DNA of 64,000 nucleotides from Chlamydiales bacterium (lineage in GTDB: Bacteria; Chlamydiota; Chlamydiia; Chlamydiales; JAJFMA01): contig JAUXSF010000019.1 in NCBI GenBank assembly GCA_030679955.1, positions 36,387-100,386 of the forward strand, given 5' to 3'. This document shows positions 39,011-49,200 of the stretch, piece after piece; within the stretch, counting starts at the first letter, position 1; each line of letters starts with the position of its first letter. Below the pieces are notes generated by a model. That model saw only the letters and a list, made by a program, of their open reading frames with translations. It made no database searches and had not been told where the DNA came from. The position numbers and the translations under genes are program-made.

Positions 39011-39636
39011 TGAAGAAGAATCAAAAAAAAATGAATAGCGTTGATAATCAGATCATTCAGCGAATAATCAACCGTGGACGTGGTGCTGTATTCGTTCCGA
39101 TAGAGTTTTTGGATCTAGGAAGTCGGCCGGCTGTTGACATTGTTCTTCACCGGCTCGTTCGAAAAGGGACTATTCGTCGCCTTGCACGAGGGATTTATGA
39201 TTTTCCTAAAGAACATCCTATACTTGGAAAACTTCAACCATCTCCAGAAAAAATAGCGGAGGCTTTGGTTGACCGTGATTGCACGCGTATTCAACCCACC
39301 GGCGCTTATGCAGCAAACATCTTAGGGTTATCTGAACAGGTTCCAGCTAAAGTAGTATTTTTGACAGATGGACCGAGCCGAACAGTAAAAATCGGAGCAA
39401 CTACCATTCAGCTTCGACGAACAACTCCAAAGAACATGGCGATGGCAGGTCGGCTCAGTGGTCTTTTAGTTCAGGCTCTCCGTGAAATGGGTAAAGAAAA
39501 CATTACCACAGAACGACTTGAGCATTTAATGCGGATTCTTCCGCTCGATCAACGACGAGAATTACTCAAAGACATTCGTCTTGTGCCAGAATGGATGCAT
39601 TCCATTTTTAGAAAGCTGACAGAGGAAACACCTTGA
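39010..39636 (+). CDS. abiEi: AbiEi-like antitoxin and transcriptional repressor
   Basis: A 208-residue protein of the AbiEi/DUF6088 type. Residues about 10-60 form a winged helix-turn-helix (GAVFVPIEFLDLG...VLHRLVRKGTIRRLARGIYDFP), followed by the conserved effector part (IQPTGAYAANILGLSEQVPAK, FLTDGPSRTVKIG, TIQLRRTTPKN). In AbiE systems this protein represses the operon and counters the toxin without direct binding. Two matching palindromes lie upstream, the second touching the ATG. ATG 39031 is an alternative start. The stop codon overlaps the TTG start of the toxin gene by 3 bases (39634-39635 region), a sign of coupled translation. Base composition and context suggest acquisition by transfer. 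Confidence 0.88.
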   Translation: MKKNQKKMNSVDNQIIQRIINRGRGAVFVPIEFLDLGSRPAVDIVLHRLVRKGTIRRLARGIYDFPKEHPILGKLQPSPEKIAEALVDRDCTRIQPTGAYAANILGLSEQVPAKVVFLTDGPSRTVKIGATTIQLRRTTPKNMAMAGRLSGLLVQALREMGKENITTERLEHLMRILPLDQRRELLKDIRLVPEWMHSIFRKLTEETP

Positions 39637-41069
39637 AACTTGATTTTTTAAAATTATCTCTTAACGAACGGCATTTGTATATTGAACAGGCTGCCAATCA
39701 AAAAAATGTATCTCCCATAATCATGGAGAAAGATTTTTGGGTGTGTTGGTTGCTAAATATCCTGTTCGAGTCGGAGTTTGCAGGTAGTCTCGTATTTAAA
39801 GGTGGAACCTCATTGTCAAAAGTATTTGGGGCTATCTATAGATTTTCTGAGGACATAGACCTATCACTGTCCCCTACTTTTCTTAAACTCCCTGAAGCCG
39901 CAACAACTCGTAATCAGGTCGACAAATGGATTAAGCGGGCTGAGGTGGCATGTGAAGAAGCTGTTCAAACTCAGATCATGCCTGTAATGGAAGCTTCAGT
40001 GTTGAGCGTACTGGGAAATGGGCAGCAGCGATTTGAGTTTTTGAAAGATCCTAATTCAAATTCGCCGGTACTTCTTTTTCACTACCCATCATCTCAACCA
40101 ACAGGATTTGCCTATATCAAACGGTCTGTAAAACTAGAATTTGGTTCTCTTACTGATCAGCAACCCACAGGACGTCATACGATAACGCCTTGGATTGCCG
40201 AAATTTTTCCCAAAGCATTTCTCGATTGGCGTTGTGAAGTCACGACTTTAGAGATAGAGCGAAGTTTCTGGGAAAAAGCTACGATCCTGCATGCGGAGTA
40301 CCATCGACCGCTCGACAAACCAATACCAGATAGGTATTCACGCCATTACGCGGATACTTCGAAGCTTGCAAAGCACCCTGAGGCAATCCAAGCTATAAAT
40401 CATCACGACCTTAGAAACCAAGTCGTTTCATGGAAGAGCCAGTTCTTTGGTAACTCATGGGCCAGTTATAACTTAGCCAAACCCGGGACCTTCCGCCTTG
40501 TTCCTCCTGCCGAAAGATTACCTGCGTTGCGACATGACTATCAGTTAATGCGAGACATGTACCTTACAGATCCTGAAAGTTTTGATGATATACTTACCAC
40601 ATTGTCCAATCTAGAACACCGCATCAATATAATTAGTAGTGAAGGCGAGGCCAATCAAGGAAACGTCGGATTCTCGCAAAACGATGTAGAATCTTTGCCT
40701 TCATTAGGGGAAGTTTTGACAAAGAAAAAAGGAGATGAGCTAGTTCGAGTCGTTAGGGAAATTTTAGCGGCAAACCCTAACGCTCATGATACTTCCCTAA
40801 ATGAACGTCGTCCATTGCAATTGTTAATCAAAGCTAACCTTGACTCACGTAAGAAGCTTGAATTGGTAGAAAGCTTTATCGAATTAGGAGCTGATATTCA
40901 CTCCGCGGACAGCAGCGGATTAACACCCTACCAGGTTGCTATTGATAAAGGGCATAAAGCAATTTCGGATCTCTTACGTTCTAAAGGCGTTCGTCCAATG
41001 TCCCCGCCAGGAACTGGATATGTTCAACACTACAATATGTACCGTGAAATTCCATTGCCGTTAAGGTAA
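39633..41069 (+). CDS. abiEii: AbiEii-like nucleotidyltransferase toxin with ankyrin-like tail
   Basis: A 478-residue protein. The N-terminal 300 residues match AbiEii/AbiGii nucleotidyltransferase toxins: VFKGGTSLSK (GGTS 57-60) and SEDIDLSLS (Asp74, Asp76) are the nucleotide-binding and metal-binding motifs, followed by the expected ERSFWEKATILHAEYHR helix. These toxins transfer nucleotides, in some members to tRNA, and stop growth on phage infection. The last 100 residues are unusual: about 381-453 read as ankyrin-like repeats, clearest at LGADIHSADSSGLTPYQVAI. Typical AbiEii proteins are about 300 residues and lack this. The TTG start at 39633 follows AGAGGAAA and overlaps the antitoxin stop. 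The tail might sense or hold a partner. Confidence 0.87.
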   Translation: MKLDFLKLSLNERHLYIEQAANQKNVSPIIMEKDFWVCWLLNILFESEFAGSLVFKGGTSLSKVFGAIYRFSEDIDLSLSPTFLKLPEAATTRNQVDKWIKRAEVACEEAVQTQIMPVMEASVLSVLGNGQQRFEFLKDPNSNSPVLLFHYPSSQPTGFAYIKRSVKLEFGSLTDQQPTGRHTITPWIAEIFPKAFLDWRCEVTTLEIERSFWEKATILHAEYHRPLDKPIPDRYSRHYADTSKLAKHPEAIQAINHHDLRNQVVSWKSQFFGNSWASYNLAKPGTFRLVPPAERLPALRHDYQLMRDMYLTDPESFDDILTTLSNLEHRINIISSEGEANQGNVGFSQNDVESLPSLGEVLTKKKGDELVRVVREILAANPNAHDTSLNERRPLQLLIKANLDSRKKLELVESFIELGADIHSADSSGLTPYQVAIDKGHKAISDLLRSKGVRPMSPPGTGYVQHYNMYREIPLPLR

Positions 41070-41141
41070 CATGCCAACCCCAATCCCGTCAACGCGAAGA
41101 AAACAGTTCACACCAACTCTACAAGTAATTTGCGAGGAAAA

Positions 41142-42014
41142 ATGAGCGAATGGTATAAAGACGACGCCCAAAAGCAGCGTCTTCTAAACCTAATCAATTC
41201 GGAAGGATATGTCCTAGAAGATAGGGTGGGAGCTTTATTATCTAGAAAGTACCCTGCTACCTGTACAAAACAGGTTTATGAACAACCTGGCTCCGTAGAT
41301 AAAGAGCGTGTAGAAATCGACGCGTGGCTAAAAAGATCAATAGCCTATTTTATTTTCGAAGTTAAAAATAGCGCTTACGACTGGGTTTTTCTTAAAGGCC
41401 CTCGTACAGATCAACATTTCCACTTTATATATTATACAAATAATGGACCATATACATTAGCTGTAATGCCAAGCAATAAGCACCCCACTAATTCTATCGT
41501 AACAGAAGCTGTTTTCGAGATTTTGGTAGATTCTAAAGGTGTATTTTTAGAAAAACAAAAGCAAAAACCCGTTCATAAAGGAAAAGAATTTCCTGAAAGA
41601 CCCTCTGGCAGAGAAATTGTCCGCCCTGCTATCAAACAACTTTTAAAAAATTTAGAGACATTGTCATATTATGAGCTCTTTAATATACAAAAAGCTGTGA
41701 AAGATGTTCCCTACGTCGGTTTATATCCGATTTTAGTTACTAATGCTAAACTTTATGCTTTTACTTATGACGAAACCAATGTAGATGAAAAGGCAGACTT
41801 ATCAAGCCTACAAGACTTATCTGAACAGCCTTGGCTGGTGTTAAATTACTCTGAGATATTAAGATGGGACGAAAATCTCCGACAAATAATAAACCATATT
41901 GGTTTTGATTTAAATCAAGTACATGATTCAAGAGATTACATGGGATCTCATTTGAAGTCTGTTTTCGTTGTGAATCAAAATCATCTCCTAGATTTTCTCG
42001 AAGGTTGGTTATAA
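41142..42014 (+). CDS. PD-(D/E)XK nuclease-like protein
   Basis: A 290-residue protein, not recognised as a named family. Residues 20-80 fit the restriction-endonuclease fold: a helix with Glu26 (VLEDRVGALL), then VEIDAWL with Asp60, then IFEVKN with Glu73 and Lys75, so Asp-x12-Glu-x-Lys. A hydrophobic strand precedes the Glu-x-Lys as expected. The C-terminal 180 residues are unassigned. The gene starts 72 bp after the AbiEii-like gene in the same direction (ATG 41142 with GAGGA upstream; TTG 41130 possible) and is more AT-rich than its surroundings. It could be a third component of the island or a separate cargo gene. Confidence 0.65.
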   Translation: MSEWYKDDAQKQRLLNLINSEGYVLEDRVGALLSRKYPATCTKQVYEQPGSVDKERVEIDAWLKRSIAYFIFEVKNSAYDWVFLKGPRTDQHFHFIYYTNNGPYTLAVMPSNKHPTNSIVTEAVFEILVDSKGVFLEKQKQKPVHKGKEFPERPSGREIVRPAIKQLLKNLETLSYYELFNIQKAVKDVPYVGLYPILVTNAKLYAFTYDETNVDEKADLSSLQDLSEQPWLVLNYSEILRWDENLRQIINHIGFDLNQVHDSRDYMGSHLKSVFVVNQNHLLDFLEGWL

Positions 42015-42017
42015 ATC

Positions 42018-42033
42018 ATTGCTTTCAAGCAAT
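42018..42033 (+). terminator. Weak hairpin after the nuclease-like gene
   Basis: ATTGCTT-TC-AAGCAAT, 7-bp arms, 3 bp after the stop. There is no T-tract, so terminator function is doubtful. Confidence 0.3.
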
Positions 42034-42065
42034 CCTAGAGAAGAGATCAAAGGTGTATAGGTATT

Positions 42066-42155
42066 TTGCCAGGATGCAGCCTAACAATAACAGGTCGACT
42101 CGGTGGCCTTCTGGTTCAGCCTCTCCGTGAACTGGGTGAAGAATATATTAGCGGC
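42066..42155 (+). pseudogene. Relic of a second AbiEi gene
   Basis: The frame reads TGRLGGLLVQPLRELGEEYI, matching AGRLSGLLVQALREMGKENI of the intact antitoxin. Over 62 bases (42091-42152 against 39446-39507) 51 match by eye, and most differences fall in third codon positions. No antitoxin N-terminus precedes it and the match stops after about 20 residues. It is a fragment of a diverged homologue. Confidence 0.7.
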
Positions 42156-42218
42156 ATATATGCTATAATGTCGTCGCCGAGTCGACGCTATTGGAGTATA
42201 AAGAAAAAAATCCTAAAT

Positions 42219-43205
42219 CTAAAAAGCGTGCTCGAACATGAGTACCGGGAAGAGCTTACTGCCTTGCAGCATCTCGCGTCCGTGATTTTCGAAGAGGCGT
42301 TCATTGTACTCTTTGGCCGCCAAGCCAGCACCATTGATGCCGCCGAAGTACCAACCTGCCTCTAGGCTGGTCAGAATGATACCCATGGGGATATTTCCAT
42401 TATCGAAAAAGCATACAGCAGCAGCTGTAAAAAGTGTGTTGAGCAGGAATGATGTTAGGGCAGTTTGTTTTTGCCCGACATAGAGATAACCCGCTCCTGG
42501 AAGAACAGCATTTAGAGTCTGTGCCTTCTTCACCGATTTAGCACAGCAGCAATATTCATCAAAATAGGGGAGCATCTCTTCAGCTCTGGGGTGCTCAGAG
42601 GCATGAAAGCGAGCGCAAGAGATGTCGCCATCGATCACGCTGTGGTACAGTACCAAGTCGCTTTTGGTTTCGGGCGAGTATTTATTGATAAGTTCCAGAA
42701 TGACTTCTGCTCGCTCATGGCGGCAATCTTGGCTGTAGGCATCATACAAAAGGATTAGTAGATCACCAAAGGCAGGGAAGCATGGCCCTGCAGAGACCAG
42801 TTCGCTACATTCAAATGCTTCAACAGCTTCCTGGTACTTACCGCCTATGTAGTAAGCCAAAATGATGCAGTAGTCAATCTGTAGGCGTCTTTCCACATTT
42901 TCACACGGCAGTAAAACGTTGGCGCGTTTGTAAGCGGTGATAGCGCGGTAGAGATCAAGATCGCGGGCAAAATGGTTGCCGATGATCAGCTCTTTAGACC
43001 ACTCTTCAGATTTCTCTTGGGGTGTCAATGGAGGAAAAGAGGTTGGCAAGCAAGCCACAAGCCTCTTAGGCGGGCTGAAGCAAATAGTAGGCTCCAGCTC
43101 GTAGCAATTCTTTTGGCAGCCAGTTAAGCATATGGCCACTAGTACAATGGCCCACAAACAGCTTTTACAGCTGTTATTTAAAGCAGGACGTAGGAGCTTG
43201 GTCAT
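42219..43205 (-). CDS. Lipoprotein with membrane C-terminus, coupled to cdsC
   Basis: A 328-residue lipoprotein: a hydrophobic stretch ends in the lipobox LTGC with Cys30. The middle 170 residues are probably helical repeats, TPR-like (AITAYKRANVLLPCENVERR, ALEC-like pairs), with many Cys. The C-terminal 90 residues have PGAGYLYVGQKQTA and two hydrophobic segments, as in small DUF5683-type membrane proteins. Its start overlaps the last 32 bp of cdsC, which suggests coupled expression. Upstream in-frame codons exist but ATG 43205 gives a proper lipoprotein signal. By place it could help secretin assembly (pilotin-like), an inference. Confidence 0.7.
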   Translation of the reverse strand: MTKLLRPALNNSCKSCLWAIVLVAICLTGCQKNCYELEPTICFSPPKRLVACLPTSFPPLTPQEKSEEWSKELIIGNHFARDLDLYRAITAYKRANVLLPCENVERRLQIDYCIILAYYIGGKYQEAVEAFECSELVSAGPCFPAFGDLLILLYDAYSQDCRHERAEVILELINKYSPETKSDLVLYHSVIDGDISCARFHASEHPRAEEMLPYFDEYCCCAKSVKKAQTLNAVLPGAGYLYVGQKQTALTSFLLNTLFTAAAVCFFDNGNIPMGIILTSLEAGWYFGGINGAGLAAKEYNERLFENHGREMLQGSKLFPVLMFEHAF

Positions 43206-46200
43206 CGCGGTATCCTGGAAGCCATCCGTTACTTTCACAGCGTTCGTTGATGCGTGGAAGGTTCATGAACTCTAATCCTTCGTCAGCTTCGTACTTCCAG
43301 CGTGGTTTTGCACGGCCCTTATCTCTGTAGATATTTTGTTGTGTTTTGGTGATGTCGTCGAAGTCCCACTCTGTATCTACGATCTGAGGTCTGATGAAAA
43401 TCATCAGGTTACGTTTTGCGCTAGTATTTTCCATACGGCTGCCTGCGGCGCCGATAATTGGTAGTCCACCCAGGCATGGGATCTGGCTACGTGTTTTCTT
43501 TTTCTCTTCCTTAATCATACCGCTGATGACCACGAAAAATTCGTTGGGTACGTGAACTTTAGTGATCGTTCTGCTAGTCGCGGTAGAAGGTCCGGGACTG
43601 ATGTTTGCGGATCCTGTTCCACCTCCACCACCACCAGTTTGAGTCGTGATGGTAGAGCTGACTTCTTGTTCAATCTCTAGTGTGATGATGTTGTTGTTAC
43701 CGATCTGTGGGCGCACGCGTAGCGTTGTGCCGACGTCACGGAATTCAAAGTTCTGGCTGACGATGGTACCGTCATTGTTAACAACGTTCTGAGTTTGGAA
43801 GGCGATGTTCTCACCGACGAAAATTTCAGCTTCATTGTTATCTTCAACAATAATTTTTGGATTTAAGACGATTTCAGAATTGATATCTGTGTGAACCGCC
43901 TGAACCAACGCTCCCATCGTGTTAAAGAACTGGCCGCCCTTAAGAATTCTTCTGCCGATAATGCCTAGGTTATAGCCAGGGGTACTTACGGCGGCTAGCG
44001 TTGCAGCATTTATCAAGGCTTCTGTGGCGCTGGTAGCGCCGTCAGTTGTAGATGAAGCTGATGCAAGGTCCACAGCGCCAATCAGTGGTGTAGCAGCGCC
44101 CGAAGCAGACGGCTGTCCGCCAGAGAATCCTTGCGCGGCACCCACTTGTTGGCCTTTAAAATTCGACGTAATATCAACGGCATACGTTAAAGAGTCAGTT
44201 ATGGAGGTGTCGAGGATCAACATCTCAAGGAAGACCTGACGTAGTGGTAGATCTACTTCCTCGATCAATTCCCTTACACGCGCCAACGCATCGGGTGTTC
44301 CTGTAACGATGAGCGAGTTGGACGACTCGATCCATTGGATGCTATTGATCGCGTTAATTAGGTCAATACTAGCCTTTTCGCTTAAGCGTAGGCTGTCTCC
44401 AATGCGTGTTAGAGCGTCCTGGAGCTGATCCCCTTGACGATACTGTAACTTGTGTATGTAGAACTTCGTCTGTGCCAGGAACTCTTCTTGCGTCATTTCC
44501 GGTACTGGAATGATTTGTGGCAGCGTCACTTCTTTTTGGCCTGTAGGAAGTAGGTCTACAGGACCACCTTGACGTTCGCCGCTTGCTTCTCTTTCGAGGC
44601 GAGCACGGATTTCTTCAGCTTTTTCCTGTTCTGTCTGCTCTTTGGTTTGATACTGGTCACTTGATTTGTCTTCAGGATTGACCAGCGCTTGACCGCCTTT
44701 TGTCAGGTCCTCAAGAGTCAAAATCTTTGTTGTGCCTTCTAGCGCATCTAGGTGTTCAAAAATACCTATCGTCCGCTTAACAAGTAGTGGGCTGCTGACG
44801 ACGAAGACGCTGTTTGTCGCCAAATGAGGGACGAAAACGATGTTTTGCTTCTCGGCAAAAGGACGGATAATCTCTTCAGCAAGAGGGATCAAGTTTTCGA
44901 TAAAGTTGTTATGTCCCACATACTGACCAATTTCATAGGCTGTTGTAGGCATATCAAGTGCATGAATTAAGTCCGCAATTCTGTCGACGTTATCAGTAAA
45001 GTCAGTGATCAACAGGTTGTTTGTCTCGGGCAGCACCTGAATCAACGCTTGCGCAGACATCACAGGAGTAACGATCTCTTGCATCTTCTCTGCCTGGATG
45101 CTGTCCAGTTGGAAGACACGAGTGACCAGTTGGGAGTGTGGTATTGCTTTATCACCTTCCTTGACAACCTGAACAGGGCCACGTGTACGATCACTCTTAT
45201 GAATGATAATGTTGTTGCCTTGTTCGATAACTTGTAAGCCGTGGATGCGCAATTCCTGCAACAGAGCGGCCATAATGTTATCGACGGAGGTTGGCTGCTC
45301 GGAAATAACAGTGATTTTGAACTGAAGATCTTCGTCATTGAATACAAAGTTCTTATTCGTTAGTTGGCTAACGAACTTGACGTATTCAGTCATAAGGATG
45401 TCACGGTAATTGATCAGGAGGCCTTGTGGCTCTTCCTCTTCTTCAATTACAATAACCGGCTTTTCTTTTTGCTTTTGCTTTTCTTCAGCAGGCTTTTGCT
45501 TCTGGGGCTCAGGCACACCGCTTTCGAAAAGTGTTTCTTGCGCAATGGTTTTATCCAAGCCGCGACGAGGATCCAGGTCGCGTTTAATAGATGGTGCTAA
45601 CCCGGGCGCTGAGCGGAATTTTTCCCATTCATCAAGAGCTGTGTCTCCGCTTTCTTCATCGGCTTCATAGGCTTCGTCGTCTGGCTGACCAACTTGGGAG
45701 TTGGAAACATTGGACGAGGAACTTTCTGCTGCGTAGCTTGGCTCTTGTTCGCTTTCGCTTCCGCTACCGATTGCGGTCGTGCGATTTTTTTTTTGAAGGG
45801 TAACCTCTGGTTCCCTCTTGGTGTTCTCGGCGACCTCTCCAGAGGTTGTCGGGTGCACCCGACTTGGCGAGTTTTTTCTTGCCTTGTCTGGGGGTTGCAT
45901 TTCTTCAAAATGATCGTCTTGTGTTGGGTCATCCCAGACGATCTCAGACGTTTCTTCTTCATCCAACCATGGCTTGTCGCCATCCCACAGCAGACCTTCG
46001 CGGCGAACGCCAAGGACGGAGTGTTTGCGGCTAAGCGGGTCAATGCCAGGTTCACCTATTGGCAAGTCTTCATAAGCAACGACGTCTTCGTCTTCGTCAT
46101 ACTCAATGAAATTGCCCTGATCGTCATAAGAGCCGATAACGAAAACGCCGGTTGGCTCATCGTCATAGCCTTCATAGTCGTCATTATCGTCGTAAATAGG

Positions 46201-49200
46201 AGCGCCGACAGAAACGAAGGAGTTTGGTTCGTAACCGATGCTGTCTTGTAAATCACCAGCATGTGCGAAGTCGATGAAGAGGGAGTCGCGACGCTGCGTA
46301 GTTTTTTGTTGTGGTTGCTTAGCCGGTCCCACCAACGATTTCATGGTTGGAGAGGAGTCAGAGTGAGGGGTCACTTCAACAGCAAAACGGTGCTTTTTAT
46401 CTGCTGCGTCGGCAACAACATTCTTACTAACGCGAGATACCTTGCCAGCTTGTGAGCGTGCCTTAGAGGGTTTAGTGACGTCGACAACTTTAACAAAATT
46501 GTATTTCGATTTGCCAGCGCGTAGGTCAGCGCGGCCAAATGCTGTTGAAATACCTTCTGGTTCAGTGCTGGTCAATGTAACAGAGGTGTCGACTCTAGCT
46601 TGTGGTGTTTCACGACGATAATCTCCACCTTTAATGCTTGGAGCAAGGGCGACAAGCGTGCCATCACCTTTGCGACCAACATATTCGCGGATGCCTACCT
46701 GCTCTTTTCCATGCAGGTTGACGCGCATATTCTCAGCAGCTACATCCGTAGAAGTACCTGGAAGCTGCGTAACGCGTCCGCTTACCTGCAGGTGATCTTT
46801 GTTTGTAGACAGAGAGGAGGTTGGGCCTTCACCAATGTAGTAGTAGTAGCCGCCTTGTAATTCGCGAACCTGTGGCTGTTCGTCATTAGCGCCCTTGCGC
46901 ACTCCGGTGCGACCGGAAGCAATATCTAAACCACCAGGAACTTTACCTTCTGCGGTAACATGCTGTGAGCCTGGACCGGGGGAGGCACTCCACATTTCTT
47001 GTGGTCTGCGCGCAACTTTAACATTGACGCTTTCCAGGCCTTTTGGATCTACACAAGCAGTTAGCTGCTTAATCTGTGTCGTGTCGAAGCATTGTTTTTG
47101 CGTTTCGCCAACTACATTACATTGTGGGTAAGTGGTGCGCTCAGAGCACACGGGATAGCATACAGCCTGGCCACCAGCTTGCGAAGACATCGGTTTGCAC
47201 AACGGTTCAGCAGAATCCCCTAAGGGCTGTGTAGCTAGTCTTAATGCTTTGGTCGTATCGTCGATGTAGTCTGCTGCTTCTCGCTCTTCTAGCGCAATAT
47301 CTTGCCCTGGATTGGTCTGAAAGTCGGTTTTCGCAGCAATGAAAGTACTTTGATTGCTCAGGCCAGGCGTGTCTAGACCCATTGCCTCAGCTTGCTCTTG
47401 GCCTATCAAACGCGCTGGAGGAGCTTTAGGTTCGTAGGTAGCTCGTAAGGTTTTACTATCGCTAGCATTGGCAATAACCACACTGTCGGTTCCTAGGCCC
47501 GCCGGCTCTAACTGAACAGGTTGTTTGTCGGCAATGAAGGAAAGATTGCTGCCCAAGGATGGTGCCTCGGCATTCTCTATAGCAAACGATTGACTTCCGC
47601 CCAACCCACTTACTACTTCAGGTGCAGGCATTTGGTTTAATGCTTGCTGCTGTAATTTAGTGAGGATTGAAGCATCAAGAGCTGGTGCAGCTGCTTTTTC
47701 TTTAGGTAGCTCAGATGCAGCGATAAATGACTCTTTCACCACACTGGCTGTTTTTGGCAAGGGTGCAGCCGCGATAAGTTGCTCTTTTGCCAAGACGGTT
47801 GTTTTTGGCAATGGGGCAGTTGCTGTAAGCGGCTCTTTTACCAAGATGTCTGATTTTGGCAAGGGTGCAGCCGCGACAAATTGCTCTTTTGCCAAGACGG
47901 TTGTTTTTGGCAATGGGGCAGTTGCTGTAAGCGGCTCTTTTACCAAAATGTCTGTTTTTGGCAATGGGGCAGTCGAGATAAGTTGCTCTTTTACCAAGAC
48001 GGCTGCTTTTGGCAATGGGGCAGTTGCTGTAAGCGGCTCTTTTACCAAAATGTCTGTTTTTGGCAATGGGGCAGTCGCCGTAAGCGGCTCTTTTACCAGG
48101 ACGTCTGTTTTTGGCAATGGGGCTGCCGAGATAAGTTGCTCTTTTGCCAAGACGGCTGCTTTTGGCATCGGCGCTGCGGACATAAGTGGCTCTTGTACCA
48201 ACACAGCCGTTTTTGGCAATGGCGCTGCTGCGATGAACGACTCTTTCACCATCGCGACATGCGGAGCCATCTCGGTATGCTTCTGGCTTAGAGTAGCCAC
48301 TCGAGTAGTAGCTGGTGGTTTAGTGGCTGGTGGTTCCTGTGCAACGGCGAAAGCATCAGTAGTAGCGGATGCCAGGATCTGTGCGTAATTTGGCTTTTCG
48401 ATCAGTGCTGTTCGTTCCGGTTTACCCGAACCATTTGCGACCAAACCTTGGAAGCGCTCCACAGGACTTCTGGTAGAAACCTCAGGGGAAAGAGTGCTGT
48501 TCTGCTCTGTTCTCAGGTTGTAAGGATCGGTGCTTACAGGTGCGTTAATCTCGTCCTTGCGCATTGTGTTAAGTAAGGCAGCAAAAACTTCGTCATTATG
48601 CAGCGTAACACCAGGGAACTCTTTGGCGACAACTTCAGGCTCAATGCCGGGGAAAGTGATGGTCGTTTCTTCAGCAACGCGTGCTTTAGCGACTACTTCA
48701 GGTTCTATCCCTGGAAAAGTTAAGGTCATTATGGCAGGTGCTAGTGTCTTGGCGGTTGAAACAACCTCTGTGCCCATTTCATAGGCAGGCTGTCGTGTTT
48801 CAACCAAATTATCCAGCACGCTCCAGAAGTCTGGGGCTTGTTGTTTTTTTGCTTCGGTAGGCTGCGCTTTTGTACCCGCTATTGTTTCTACCAATTGCTT
48901 GGGAACGTGTGGCGTTGGAGGCGTTAGCTTTTCTACCTTGTTCCAGATCTTTGGATCAGGAGCACTCTGCGCGATGCCTTGGGGGTTTCTGACGTTACTG
49001 CAGCGATCACGAGCTATAGCTAAAAAAGACCTAGAAGCTGAATCGAGTACGCCAACAGCGTCGATATCTACCGTCACAGCGCCAATAGTGTCTTTTTCAC
49101 AGTACACGCTAGGATCGGTAGGAGATAGCTGCTCACCCGCAAAGGTGTTGGTATGATCAATATCTTCTATCGTATCATAATGTGTGCCTGGAAAGGCGGC

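Noticed and set aside
42066..42365. Open frame of 99 codons after the nuclease-like gene
   Set aside because: Only its first part resembles AbiEi; the rest is antisense to the lipoprotein gene. It is better described as a gene relic.
45694..46251. Open frame of 185 codons opposite the acidic stretch of cdsC
   Set aside because: Asp/Glu codons on one strand give Phe/Val/Leu codons on the other, so hydrophobic antisense frames are expected. There is no independent support.
47710..48219. Possible CRISPR array because of regular repeats
   Set aside because: The units are contiguous coding repeats of 51 bp without unique spacers, and no cas genes are near.
47660..48388. Long open frame (242 codons) on the plus strand opposite cdsC
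   Set aside because: It mirrors the 51-bp repeats of cdsC. Repetition without stops in one unit keeps the antisense frame open; it has no ribosome binding site and no recognisable protein.
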